Notes: generated by a model not told the origin, from the letters alone. Numbered from the stretch's first letter, positions 25,479 through 34,435 are shown. The stretch is DNA of 64,000 bases from Tamaricihabitans halophyticus (GCF_004340875.1 NZ_SLXQ01000001.1:1364001-1428000), one strand, 5' to 3'. Translations and numbers: made by a program.

Positions 25479-25664
25479 TGGGATGACGCCTGCGTTACCG
25501 AGCTGGCCGACCGGAACGTCGTGGCGTCGGATTAGCGGGGAGCGCGGGATCGCCAATGGGCTGATCCGGCGCATACATCGCGCGGGTGCTAGGCAGTAAC
25601 GTGCCGAACTGGGGGCCGCGAAAGGGGCGAGTTCGGCGGTCAGCAGCCGCGCGAAACTCGAGTG

Positions 25665-26630
25665 TCAGTCAGGCGAGTTGCCTGGCCGCATGGCCGGCAT
25701 TACCGGCGCGGTGGTGAAACGCTGGGCGGCATTGGCCACGCAGCTGTCGAAAAGATGTGCGGCACCGATCGGCAGCAGGCCGAACTGGGCGTCCTGGTGC
25801 GAACCGGTGATGCTGGCGTGCCCGTTCGAGGCGCCGCCGGGGAGGGAGAATGGGTGCTCCGGCGCGGCATGCGGTGCGCCGTCCTCGGCACCGAGTGCCT
25901 GCGGCAGCTTGGCATCGTCGGCCGAGCGATCAGCGTGCTTCGCTCCGAACGCGGCGCCCGGAACCTTGCCGGGCTCGCCGCGCGCTGCGGAGCTTTCCGC
26001 CCGCGGTGCCGTCGCGCAGTTCGTCGTGGCGTTGTCCGGCGACGGCGCGCGGGTCGCGGGGAACAGCGAACCATCCAGCGTTTGGCCCGCGGTGCTCAGC
26101 GCCTGAAACGCATCGGGCACGCCACCGGCGAGCCGCAACACCTGGTCCACCGGGCCCTGCAGGGCACCGTGTACCAGGCCAACGGTCGAGTCCAGCTTGA
26201 CCTCGCGCAGCATCCCGGTCGCGCGATCCGCGGTGTCGACGAGATCGGCCGCACCGGCCGCACTCGGCGCAGCCGGACGCTCGACGGGGGCTTTCGACGC
26301 ACCAAGCAGCGTCCGAGTCCGCTCGGCCACCTGCCGCGTACCATCCGAAATGGACTTTTCGGTACGCGAGACCGCCTGGTGCGCGGCACCGGCGACCTTG
26401 GTTACCTTCTCGCTGACCTTGCCCTCGACGCCGTCAACGTGGTCCGCGAACTCGCCGGGGATGGATTCGCCGACCTCGACGGTGGACTGATCGCCACCGG
26501 CGGCAACGGCGGTGGCTCCGCCAGCAAGCAACCATGCGAAAACACTGCCAAGCAAAGCACCGCCGGCCACGACGAGCAGCCGTAGACACCACAACCTGGT
26601 GCTACGCGCATTCGTTCGTGATCCGAGCAC
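25665..26630 (-). CDS. Secreted companion protein B (unknown)
   Basis: 321-aa exported protein, probable paralogue of the gene at 19757. GTG start 26630 after AAGG. Signal peptide core LLVVAGGALLGSVFAWLLAGGATAVAAG has the same GGA-x2-G-x3-AW plan as companion A. The mature part has a helical region (about 60-190, with possible coiled-coil character, EGKVSEKVTKVAGAAHQAVSR) and a disordered middle. The C-terminal block has G-x-ASITGSHQDAQFGLLPIGAAH, then DSCVANAAQ and the ending RPGNSPD, mirroring companion A's GQHGDMKPG, single Cys and PGTTPD. It is 250 bp upstream of the giant repeat gene B, as companion A is of gene A. Confidence 0.7.
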   Translation of the reverse strand: MLGSRTNARSTRLWCLRLLVVAGGALLGSVFAWLLAGGATAVAAGGDQSTVEVGESIPGEFADHVDGVEGKVSEKVTKVAGAAHQAVSRTEKSISDGTRQVAERTRTLLGASKAPVERPAAPSAAGAADLVDTADRATGMLREVKLDSTVGLVHGALQGPVDQVLRLAGGVPDAFQALSTAGQTLDGSLFPATRAPSPDNATTNCATAPRAESSAARGEPGKVPGAAFGAKHADRSADDAKLPQALGAEDGAPHAAPEHPFSLPGGASNGHASITGSHQDAQFGLLPIGAAHLFDSCVANAAQRFTTAPVMPAMRPGNSPD

Positions 26631-26912
26631 TACTCGCCTTACTTGAGTCTGTTCGAGGGCAGCTGTTCGAGGGCTTCGAGGGCGGGCACAACACTTTTCC
26701 GGACCGCCGCCGTGGCGGCATGCATACTTTGTGTTGCGTGGGTTAGCCCGACTTTCGCAGATCTACCTACCCGAATGCACCAGCGAACCCCAGCTACCGC
26801 CCGATCGTGCGACACCGCGCGTGTCGTTCGTTGATCTACGGCTCGGTAGGTGCAATGGAGCTAAGCCCGGGTTGGTATGCGCCACCTACTGGCTTCCCGA
26901 TAGTTTGACCAG

Positions 26913-28121
26913 GTGAGCAACAAGAATTCGGCCTCGAGTCGGGACGTCTCAGACATTCAAGGCGCGGTGCCAACCGGACTTCGGGTCAGCGCGGCATGGT
27001 CCTGGCGGCTACTTGTCGTGGCGGCCGGGCTGTATCTCCTTGTCTGGATGCTTGGCTATTTCGCCGCCGTGGTTATCCCGCTGGCGATTGCCTTGCTACT
27101 TGCCGCACTGCTCGCCCCCGCGGTGAGTCAGCTCACCAGGCTGCGAGTCCCACGTGGACTCGCCACCGGCATCGTGCTTGTCGGCGGATTGGCGTTGCTC
27201 GGCGGAGTTCTGACTTTCGTCGTTTCCGAATTCACCCAAGGACTGCCGGAACTGCAACGCCAGGTCACGGTCAGCTTGGTGCAGATCAGGGACTGGCTGG
27301 TGGAAGGTCCGCTCGGACTCGGCCAGGAACAGATCCAGGACGCGATCGACAGCGCGCTGCTGACGTTGCAGGAAAGCCAATCCGCTATCGCGACCGGCGC
27401 GCTGAGCACGGCAGCCGGGATCGGCGAGGGCATCACCGGTTTCCTGCTGGCCCTGTTCATCCTGATTTTCTTCCTCGCCTCCGGTGACAAGGTCTGGGCC
27501 TTCCTGGTGCGCGGGTTTCCCGGCAAGGTCCGCAACAAAGTGGACAAAGCGGGACAGCGTGGCTTTCAGTCCCTTGTGGACTATGTAAGGGCGACGGCAC
27601 TGGTCGCGGTGGTTGACGCGATCGGGATCGGCGTCGGCCTTGCCATCGTCGGCGTCCCGCTGGTGATTCCGCTTGCCACGCTGACCTTCCTGGCCGCGTT
27701 CATCCCGATCGTCGGTGCCATCGTCGCCGGCGCGGTCGCGGTACTCATCGCCTTGGTCAGCCAGGGCTTCGTGGCCGCGCTGATCGTGCTCGGCATCGTG
27801 CTCGCGGTGCAGCAGCTCGAGGGCAATGTGCTGCAACCGTTGCTACTCGGCAGGGCGGTGAAACTGCACCCGCTCGCCGTGGTGCTCGCGATCAGCGCTG
27901 GCCTGGTTGCGGCCGGCATCGTCGGTGCACTGCTTTCCGTCCCGCTGCTTGCCGTGATCAGCGCCGGGGTGCGCTCGCTGCTCGAGGACAACCGAAAGGA
28001 AGCCGCGGCTAAGGCCGAGCTCGAATCGGATACCGAACCGGATACTGGGTCAGACTCGGATACCGAGCCAGACACGACACCAGATACCGACGAGAAGGCA
28101 CCTGACCCGGAAGCCCGATGA
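26913..28121 (+). CDS. AI-2E family (PerM/TqsA-like) membrane transporter
   Basis: 402-aa polytopic membrane protein of the AI-2E transporter (formerly UPF0118) family. Hydrophobic segments at about 28-70 and 80-100, a soluble loop (about 105-170), then five or more helices to about residue 355. Family signatures are GFLLALFILIFFLASGDKVW, FIPIVGAIVAG, and VQQLEGNVLQPLLLGRAVKLHP. The C-terminal 40 residues are an acidic, repetitive tail (SDTEPDT, TEPDTTPDTDE). Substrates of actinobacterial members are not established. GTG start. It overlaps the following sensor kinase gene by 4 bp, so these three genes form an operon. Confidence 0.88.
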   Translation: MSNKNSASSRDVSDIQGAVPTGLRVSAAWSWRLLVVAAGLYLLVWMLGYFAAVVIPLAIALLLAALLAPAVSQLTRLRVPRGLATGIVLVGGLALLGGVLTFVVSEFTQGLPELQRQVTVSLVQIRDWLVEGPLGLGQEQIQDAIDSALLTLQESQSAIATGALSTAAGIGEGITGFLLALFILIFFLASGDKVWAFLVRGFPGKVRNKVDKAGQRGFQSLVDYVRATALVAVVDAIGIGVGLAIVGVPLVIPLATLTFLAAFIPIVGAIVAGAVAVLIALVSQGFVAALIVLGIVLAVQQLEGNVLQPLLLGRAVKLHPLAVVLAISAGLVAAGIVGALLSVPLLAVISAGVRSLLEDNRKEAAAKAELESDTEPDTGSDSDTEPDTTPDTDEKAPDPEAR

Positions 28122-29296
28122 CCAGTAAGCAGTCGCGTGACCGCATCCTGCGCGGCGACCCGAACACCCCGCTGTGGGTTGGCATGGTCGCGCTGCGGTT
28201 GGTCACCTACTGCTTCGCGGTGGTAGCCACGATCACCCATCAGCCCGACTACCAGCGCCCGTGGCTTTCCTGGGTGATGCTCGGCGGGATCACCGCGTGG
28301 ACCGCCTATACGGTGCCCGCATACCTGCGCGGGTACGGCCGCAAGCCGGCGATCGTGTACACCGATGTGCTGCTCACCTGCGCGATGCTGCTCACCTCGC
28401 TGTGGATTCTCGCGCCGGAGCACTACATCCTCACGCCGCTGATCACCACAGTTTGGGCGAGCTCGGCTCCGGTCGCGCTGGCCGTACTCCGCGGCTGGCC
28501 GCACGGGTTCGCCGCCGGTTTGCTCGTCGCGATCTGCACCGCGGTTGCCCGCGGGGTGATCAATCTGGATGTGACAAGGGACGCGGTGCTGCTGTGCGGA
28601 GCGGGTTTGGTTATCGGGATGTCCTCGGCGCAAGCCAGGGCCTCGGCCGAGCAGTTGCGCAGGGCGTTGCGCACCGAGGCGGCTACGGCTGAACGGGAAC
28701 GGCTGGCCCGTTCGATCCACGACAGCGTGTTGCAGGTGCTCGCGCGGGTACGCCGACGCGGGAATGAGCTCGGCGGCGACGCGGTCGAGCTGGCCACCCT
28801 TGCCGGCGAGCAGGAGATCGCGCTGCGCAAGCTGGTGTCCTCCGGACCGCAGGAATCCGGCCCTGCTGGCGAAACCGATCTCGGTGGCCGGCTGCAGATG
28901 CTGCGCAGCCCGCGGGTGCAGGTCGCGGTCCCCGGCGCCGAGGTGCTGGTTGCCGAGGAGGTGGCCAGCGAACTACTCGCGGCCGTGGGGGAGGCGCTGA
29001 CGAATGTGGCCAATCACGCGGGGCCGGATGCACACGCCTGGGTGTTGCTGGAGGAACTGCCGAATGAGCTGGTGATCAGCGTGCGGGACGATGGGCCAGG
29101 CATCCCGGAGGGCCGGCTGCAAGCGGCGGAAGCCGAAGGCAGGCTCGGTATCGCCCGGTCGATGTGTGGCCGAATGTCCGATCTTGGTGGCAGCGTAGAG
29201 CTGGAGACCACGCCGGGGGAGGGCACCGAATGGGAGCTGCGGTTGCCTCGCCCGGCTGGACAACGGCGGGCTGATGGGAAGGGTGCGAAGCGATGA
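28118..29296 (+). CDS. macS: MacS-type sensor histidine kinase
   Basis: 392-aa membrane histidine kinase of the HisKA_3/NarL-partner class. Five or so N-terminal transmembrane helices (about 20-165) without an extended sensor domain, then the dimerisation/phosphoacceptor helix ERERLARSIHDSVLQVLARV with the phospho-His in SIHD, and a HATPase domain with N-box EALTNVANHA and G-box DDGPGIPEGRLQ. Resembles MacS of Streptomyces and related actinobacteria, which with MacR affects morphogenesis and antibiotic production. The symbol is by family resemblance. Overlaps both neighbours by 4 bp (ATGA). Confidence 0.8.
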   Translation: MTSKQSRDRILRGDPNTPLWVGMVALRLVTYCFAVVATITHQPDYQRPWLSWVMLGGITAWTAYTVPAYLRGYGRKPAIVYTDVLLTCAMLLTSLWILAPEHYILTPLITTVWASSAPVALAVLRGWPHGFAAGLLVAICTAVARGVINLDVTRDAVLLCGAGLVIGMSSAQARASAEQLRRALRTEAATAERERLARSIHDSVLQVLARVRRRGNELGGDAVELATLAGEQEIALRKLVSSGPQESGPAGETDLGGRLQMLRSPRVQVAVPGAEVLVAEEVASELLAAVGEALTNVANHAGPDAHAWVLLEELPNELVISVRDDGPGIPEGRLQAAEAEGRLGIARSMCGRMSDLGGSVELETTPGEGTEWELRLPRPAGQRRADGKGAKR

Positions 29297-29946
29297 CCGA
29301 AACGCCGATCTCGGTGATGGTGGTCGATGACCACCCCTTGTGGCGCGACGGCGTTGCTCGCGATCTGAGCGAACGGGGTTTCGAGGTGCGGGCCACCGCG
29401 GGCGATGTGGCCTCCGCCGTCCGGATCGCCTCCGCCGCCCGGCCCGATGTGGTGTTGATGGACCTGAACCTGGGCACCGCTTCCGGGGTGGAAGCGATCC
29501 TGGCGATCGCCAAGGATCTCCCGGACACCAGGGTGCTGGTGCTTTCCGCGAGTGGCGAGCATGCCGATGTGCTCGAAGCGGTGAAGGCCGGCGCTTCGGG
29601 GTATCTGGTGAAATCGGCCTCGGCCGAGGAACTGGTTGACGCGGTGCAGCGGACCGCCGAAGGGGATCCGGTGTTCACCGCGGGCCTCGCCGGTTTGGTG
29701 CTCGGCGAGTACCGGCGGATGGCCGCCTCGCCGGAATCCGGCGACGAGGCGCCGCGCCTGACCGAGCGGGAAACCGAGGTCATGCGGTTGGTGGCAAAGG
29801 GCCTGACCGCGAAACAAATTGCCACCCGGCTGAAGATCTCGCATCGCACGGTGGAAAACCACGTTCGCTCCACGCTGCGCAAACTCCAGCTGCACAGCCG
29901 GATCGATCTGGTGCGCTACGCGATTGAGCACGGCCTCGACGAGTAG
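29293..29946 (+). CDS. macR: NarL-family response regulator (MacR-like)
   Basis: 217-aa response regulator. Receiver domain (about 7-122) with the acidic pair VVDDHP, phospho-Asp in VVLMDLNLG (about residue 57), and conserved Lys in SGYLVKSAS. The LuxR-type helix-turn-helix (about 155-215) has LTERETEVMRLVAKGLTAKQIA and HRTVENHVRSTLRKL. Cognate partner of the kinase it overlaps by 4 bp. Last gene of the transporter-kinase-regulator operon; converges with another two-component system 28 bp away. Confidence 0.88.
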   Translation: MTETPISVMVVDDHPLWRDGVARDLSERGFEVRATAGDVASAVRIASAARPDVVLMDLNLGTASGVEAILAIAKDLPDTRVLVLSASGEHADVLEAVKAGASGYLVKSASAEELVDAVQRTAEGDPVFTAGLAGLVLGEYRRMAASPESGDEAPRLTERETEVMRLVAKGLTAKQIATRLKISHRTVENHVRSTLRKLQLHSRIDLVRYAIEHGLDE

Positions 29947-29974
29947 CCACTCCCCGTGACCGCGTTCTTTGGCG

Positions 29975-30625
29975 TTAGCGGGGTCGGACGTAGCCGTGCT
30001 CGTAGGCGAAAACCACCGCCTGTACCCGGTCCCGGCAGCCCAGTTTCAGCAGCAGGCTGCCAACATGCGTTTTCACCGTTGCCGGGCTGACCGTGAGCGC
30101 GGTGGCGATCTCCTGGTTGGACATGCCCTTCGCGATCAGCAGCAGGGTCTCCCGCTCCCGCTCGGTGAGCTCCGGCAGCGGACCGGTCACCGGTGGTGGC
30201 GTGCTCCGCGCGAACTCCGCGATCAGCCGCTTGGTCACCCCCGGCGCCACCAGACCATCGCCGGCGGCCACCACCCGGATGGCAGCCACCAGCTCGGTCG
30301 GCTCGATGTCCTTGAGCAGGAACCCGTTCGCCCCACCTCGCAACGCCGCGAATACGTACTCGTCCAGGTCGAACGTGGTAATCATCAGCACCGCGGTGTT
30401 GATGCCCGCCGCACGCAGCTGCTCGACCGCGGCGATCCCGTCCATCCGGGGCATCCGCACGTCCAGCAGCAACAGGTCGGGGGACTGCTCGATCGCCAGG
30501 TGCACCGCCTGGTGCCCGTCCTCGGCCTCGCCGACCACGCTGATATCCGGCTCGGACTCCAGGATGGTGCGAAAACCCGCCCGGACCACAGCCTGGTCAT
30601 CGGCGAGTACCACTCGAATGCTCAT
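29975..30625 (-). CDS. NarL/LuxR-family response regulator
   Basis: 216-aa response regulator with receiver (LADDQ acidic pair, LLLLDVRMPRMDG phospho-Asp, LLKD Lys) and C-terminal LuxR helix-turn-helix (LTERERETLLLIAKGMSNQEIA, VKTHVGSLLLKL). Its start overlaps the stop of the upstream histidine kinase by one base (TGATG), so the two are coupled. Paired with the kinase at 30625; targets unknown. The DUF418 membrane protein heads the same unit. Confidence 0.9.
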   Translation of the reverse strand: MSIRVVLADDQAVVRAGFRTILESEPDISVVGEAEDGHQAVHLAIEQSPDLLLLDVRMPRMDGIAAVEQLRAAGINTAVLMITTFDLDEYVFAALRGGANGFLLKDIEPTELVAAIRVVAAGDGLVAPGVTKRLIAEFARSTPPPVTGPLPELTERERETLLLIAKGMSNQEIATALTVSPATVKTHVGSLLLKLGCRDRVQAVVFAYEHGYVRPR

Positions 30626-31887
30626 CAGCTGTCCCGGCCGAACCTAGCGTGCACCGACCAGCCACCATCCCGCGTCGGCCCGACGGTCAGGTTGCCGCCG
30701 GCATGCTGCACCCGCTCGCGCATACCGACCAGGCCATACCCAGCGGCATCGGTGGGCTCCTGCGCGGGGACCGCCCCAGGACCATTGCGCACCGCCACGT
30801 CGAGTTCGCCTTCCGCGTAGTCGAGCCGGATATCCACCTCGGCCTCGGGTGCATGCCGCCGCGCGTTGGTCAACGCCTCCTGCACCAACCGGTACACCGC
30901 CAGCTCGACCGAGGCGGCTGGTTGCGCCGCCGCGACCTGCTCGCCGATGACCAGCCGCACGATCATGCCGGATTCCCGCGCGCCGCGCACCAAGCCGTCC
31001 AGTTCACCCAGCCCCGGTGTCGGCGCCCGCGCCGCGTCCTCGGTGTCCCCAGCCCGCATGATGCCGACCAGTTCGCGCAGTGCGCCAAGGGTGCGCCGCC
31101 CCTGCGCGCGGATCTCCCGCAGCGTGTTCCTGGTGCCTTCCGGATCTCCGTCCAGCTGCCGTTCCGCCGCGCCGGCCTGCACCACGATCGCGGAGAGGTC
31201 GTGCGCGGCCACATCATGCAGCTCACGGGCGATCCGGCCGCGCTCCGCGCGCACCGCGGCGGCCGCGCGTTCCGCCCGATCCGCGTGCAGCAGCGCGATT
31301 CGCGCAGTGAGTTCGGCGAGATACGCCCGCCTCGTTCGGATGTAGCCGCCGAGCAACCCGGCGAGCGCGTGGCTGGCCAGCCCGGCGAGCACCAGGTTCC
31401 ACGTGCTGCTGCCGTCGTTACCCCAGAAAACCGGTAGCCCGGCCACTGAGCCACCGAGGGCAACGGCGAGCACGCCACCGCCGATCGTGACGAGCGCGCT
31501 GGCCCCGATCGCGGGCATCGCCGAACGCGCGGGCAGCAGCACGGCAACCGTATAGCCGCAGACCAGCACGCCGATGCCAGCGCCGGCGTAGCTGTGCGGG
31601 AGCGTGGTGGCGACCAGCAGCATGCCAACCGCGGCGGCCAGCGCCAGCCTTGGCGCTTTCCTGCGCAGCGCGATCGTGCCCAGATCAGCGGTGACCACCA
31701 GGTTCAGCCAGACAAAAACCGGCAGCGATACCGGTAGCTGGCCATCGTGTACCGCCAGGGTCACCGAGATGTGCGCCAGCAACAGCAGCACGGCCAGTGC
31801 GAGCGCCACCGCGGTATCCCGACCGGTCGGGGTACGCGCCCCGAACTTGGCGAGCACGCTGCGCCAATGCAGCCAGAACTCCCGCAC
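30625..31887 (-). CDS. Sensor histidine kinase, NarL-partner class
   Basis: 420-aa membrane histidine kinase. Six or so N-terminal hydrophobic segments (about 25-195), a coiled region rich in Ala/Arg (RAERAAAAVRAERGRIARELHD), the HisKA_3 phosphoacceptor in ELHDVAAHDL, and a HATPase domain with EALTNARRHAPEA and GLVGMRERVQHAGG. No extracytoplasmic sensor domain, so the signal is probably sensed in or at the membrane. GTG start at 31887 directly abuts the stop of the DUF418 gene. Confidence 0.9.
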   Translation of the reverse strand: MREFWLHWRSVLAKFGARTPTGRDTAVALALAVLLLLAHISVTLAVHDGQLPVSLPVFVWLNLVVTADLGTIALRRKAPRLALAAAVGMLLVATTLPHSYAGAGIGVLVCGYTVAVLLPARSAMPAIGASALVTIGGGVLAVALGGSVAGLPVFWGNDGSSTWNLVLAGLASHALAGLLGGYIRTRRAYLAELTARIALLHADRAERAAAAVRAERGRIARELHDVAAHDLSAIVVQAGAAERQLDGDPEGTRNTLREIRAQGRRTLGALRELVGIMRAGDTEDAARAPTPGLGELDGLVRGARESGMIVRLVIGEQVAAAQPAASVELAVYRLVQEALTNARRHAPEAEVDIRLDYAEGELDVAVRNGPGAVPAQEPTDAAGYGLVGMRERVQHAGGNLTVGPTRDGGWSVHARFGRDS

Positions 31888-32922
31888 TCAGCTCCTTTCT
31901 GCCCGGACGTGCGGCGCCTGAGCCAGCGGTTTGTCGCTGGCCGGCCGGATAGGCAGCAGCCGCCAGTAGGTGACACATCGCCACGCCCATTCGACCGGAC
32001 CGTAGCCGAACCCACGCAACCAGGCGTGGCTCCACACCAGTTGGACCAGCAGAATCCCGGTCGCCAGCAGCGCCGCCGTCCCCCAGCGGGCCGAACCGAC
32101 CAGCCCCAGCGCATGCCCAAGCGGCACGAAAAGCAGCGTCGCGGTGAGGTAGTTGGTCAGCGCCAGCCGACCGAGCGGCGCGAGCAGCTTGCCCAGCACG
32201 TCACCGACCAGCGGCAGCCGCAGCAACAACAGGAACGCGGCGACGTAGCCCATCGCCATCGCCAGCGAGAACAGCAGGCCAGCGGCGCGGTCGAGCATCC
32301 CGGTGAACATCCCCGCGGTGACGGCGAGGTAGGCGAGCGCCGCGACGCCCGCACTACCGAACAGTCCGATGAGCAGCGCGCGCCTGGCCGCCACCAGCCA
32401 ACCGGGTACGCCAAGCTGGGCGAGCGCGAACCCGACCAGGAAGATCCCCGGCAACAGCGCCAAACCAAGGCCAGTGGCCAGCCCCGCCACCGTGCACACG
32501 CAACCGACCAGTGCGTTCACCTTCCCGGTGGCATAGCTGAACGGCAGCAACACCAGTAGCCCGGTGAGCCCGTACCAGAGCAGCACTTCGCCCGGCTGCA
32601 GCAGATGATGCAGGCCGCCGAGCGCGGTGAGCATGAGCAACCGCCGCACCAACAAGGCGCGCGGGTTCGCGGTGCGCCGCATCGCCGAGGCGAGAAAGAT
32701 CCCGAAGCCGATCCCGAAGAGCAGGCAGAAGATGGGGTAGAAGCGTCCGCTGACGAACAGCCGCAGGCCATCCGGCGCATTCGCGGCAACCGCGAGCATA
32801 TCCATGGTCTGCGGGATGTTGATGAAGATGATGCCGCACAGCGCGAAGCCCCGGAGTGCGTCCAGCGCGATGATCCGGTTGGCCGGGCGCGCGGCAGTCG
32901 ATAGTGGAGTCGGCTCGGACAT
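31888..32922 (-). CDS. DUF418-domain membrane protein
   Basis: 344-aa polytopic membrane protein of the DUF418 family. N-terminal signature RIIALDALRGFALCGIIFINIP, then FSGRFYPIFCLLFGIGFGIF-like segment (SGRFYPIFCLLFG), about nine more helices, and the C-terminal DUF418 pattern LTNYLTATLLF with WRCVTYWRLLPI. Function unproven; in several bacteria members neighbour two-component systems. Zero spacing to the histidine kinase gene suggests it is co-expressed with, and may act in, the same sensory unit. The start ATG 32922 is preferred to GTG 32937, but neither has a strong ribosome site. Confidence 0.82.
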   Translation of the reverse strand: MSEPTPLSTAARPANRIIALDALRGFALCGIIFINIPQTMDMLAVAANAPDGLRLFVSGRFYPIFCLLFGIGFGIFLASAMRRTANPRALLVRRLLMLTALGGLHHLLQPGEVLLWYGLTGLLVLLPFSYATGKVNALVGCVCTVAGLATGLGLALLPGIFLVGFALAQLGVPGWLVAARRALLIGLFGSAGVAALAYLAVTAGMFTGMLDRAAGLLFSLAMAMGYVAAFLLLLRLPLVGDVLGKLLAPLGRLALTNYLTATLLFVPLGHALGLVGSARWGTAALLATGILLVQLVWSHAWLRGFGYGPVEWAWRCVTYWRLLPIRPASDKPLAQAPHVRAERS

Positions 32923-33022
32923 GGGGCCTATCGTCACGCGCGCCGCACCCGGACCGCTTCGGCCACGCGACCGGACTCCGCCTAGTTCTCAGGTATGACT
33001 CCACTGAGTGAAGCCAGTGAGC

Positions 33023-33053
33023 TGGACTCTCCAGTAGGTGGAGACTTTACCGT
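33023..33053 (+). promoter_or_regulatory. MerR-type promoter of amidohydrolase gene
   Basis: A -35-like TGGACT (33023-33028) and a -10 TACCGT (33048-33053) are separated by 19 bp, longer than usual. The spacer is filled by the dyad TCTCCA-GTAGG-TGGAGA (33028-33044). An over-long spacer with a central dyad is the hallmark of promoters activated by MerR-family regulators. The predicted transcript start falls on or near the ATG at 33060, so the mRNA would be leaderless. No merR gene is adjacent. Confidence 0.65.
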
Positions 33054-33059
33054 CCGAGT

Positions 33060-34385
33060 ATGCCGACAACCGCACGCTACGCCGAGCCCTGCACGATCAT
33101 CAATGCCCGGCTGTTCGACGGCGCGCAAACGCTTGCGGCCGGCTGTCTGCGGATCGCCGGCGACCGGATCACCGCACTCGGCGCGGCATCGATTCGCGAA
33201 CCGGGGGACACGGTGCTGGACGCCCAGGGCGGCACGCTGCTGCCCGGCCTTATCGACGCACATGTACACCTACTGCCCGGCTGCACGCAGCTTGCCGCGA
33301 ACTTCGGTGTCACCACGCTGGTTGACCAGTTCAGCAAGCCCGAGGTGATCGAGCCGGAGCTAGCCGCCGCGCGAAGAGCAGCCGAAGGGCACGGTCCGGC
33401 AAGGGCGGACCTGCGCACCTCGAGCATCGGCGCGACCGCGCCGAATGGCCATCCCACCCTTGCCTACGCGCCGTTCCCGTACGTGACCAGGCCAGCCGAC
33501 GCGGAGCCCTTCGTACACGCCCGGATCGCCGAAGGCGCCACCCATCTGAAGGTGATCTACGACGACGGTTCCGGGTTGGCGCTGGACATCCCCGCGCTCG
33601 AGGTAGCCACCATCGAAGCGCTGGTGTCCGCCGCGCACCGGGCGGAGCTGCCGGTGGTGGCGCATGTGTCCACCGCGGCGGGGGCGGTACTCGTCGCCAG
33701 GTGTGGCGTGGACGTGCTCGCCCATGTGCCGTTCGATCCGATGTCCGATGCGCAGGTACACGAGGTGGCGCAAGCCGGGCTCGCGCTGATCGCGACGCTG
33801 TCCGTCACCGACGGGTTTCCCTCGCCCGGCGGCGAGCTACCGCTGGCCACCGAACCGGCACTGGCTCCGCTACTGCCGCCAGCCTGGCGTCAACTGCTCG
33901 CCGAGCAGGCACAACGCTGGATGCCGCCGACACCACCGGATGCGGCGAGCGCGCTGGCCAACACACGAGCACTGGCTGAGGCCGGCGTGCGAGTACTGGC
34001 CGGCACCGATGCACCCAACCCCGGCCTGGTGCCCGGCGCGAGCCTGCATCGCGAGTTGGCCAAGCTGGTGCGGGCCGGGCTAGCGCCAGCCGAGGCACTC
34101 GCCGCCGCGACATCCCGGCCAGCCGAGGTGTTCGGTCTCGCCGATCGCGGCCGGCTGCAGGTCGGTGCGCGCGCTGATCTGCTGCTCGTCGACGGCGACC
34201 CCAGCACGAATATCGCGGACAGCCAGCGACTGCGTTCGATGTGGGTGGCTGGTCGCGCCGCGCAACCGGAGGCCTACCCGGGCAGCGCCGCCGAGGAAGC
34301 CGGTCTTGCCTGGTTACGCGCCTGCAACGCGCAGATCCTGCGCGGCATCCGGGAGCTGTGGCCGGAGCTGCCAGAACCCGAGTAG
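33060..34385 (+). CDS. Amidohydrolase-family metal enzyme
   Basis: 441-aa enzyme of the amidohydrolase superfamily, of the imidazolonepropionase/prolidase-like type. Metal ligands are visible: DAHVHL (His68, His70), carbamylation-candidate Lys164 in THLKVIYDD, VVAHVS (His202), LAHVPFD (His222) and GTDAPN (Asp317). The N-terminal beta sandwich (INARLFDGAQTLAAGCLRIAGDRITALG) and C-terminal LADRGRLQVGARADLLLVDGDP complete the fold. Substrate unknown; such enzymes hydrolyse cyclic amides, dipeptides or xenobiotics. There is no ribosome site near ATG 33060, consistent with the leaderless transcript predicted from the MerR-type promoter. Confidence 0.87.
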   Translation: MPTTARYAEPCTIINARLFDGAQTLAAGCLRIAGDRITALGAASIREPGDTVLDAQGGTLLPGLIDAHVHLLPGCTQLAANFGVTTLVDQFSKPEVIEPELAAARRAAEGHGPARADLRTSSIGATAPNGHPTLAYAPFPYVTRPADAEPFVHARIAEGATHLKVIYDDGSGLALDIPALEVATIEALVSAAHRAELPVVAHVSTAAGAVLVARCGVDVLAHVPFDPMSDAQVHEVAQAGLALIATLSVTDGFPSPGGELPLATEPALAPLLPPAWRQLLAEQAQRWMPPTPPDAASALANTRALAEAGVRVLAGTDAPNPGLVPGASLHRELAKLVRAGLAPAEALAAATSRPAEVFGLADRGRLQVGARADLLLVDGDPSTNIADSQRLRSMWVAGRAAQPEAYPGSAAEEAGLAWLRACNAQILRGIRELWPELPEPE

Positions 34386-34401
34386 CCGAAGCTCTTTACC
34401 G

Positions 34402-34435
34402 TCAGTAGCGCGGTGTCCATCAACCGCGCTACTGA
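34402..34435 (+). terminator. Hairpin after amidohydrolase gene
   Basis: Perfect 13-bp stem (arm TCAGTAGCGCGGT, 34402-34414 with 34423-34435) and 8-nt loop, 16 bp after the stop. No T-tract, as is common for actinobacterial terminators. Confidence 0.65.

Noticed and set aside
27581-28720. Minus-strand 379-codon frame across the transporter and kinase genes
   Set aside because: Overlaps two well-supported membrane/signalling genes and has no recognisable domain.
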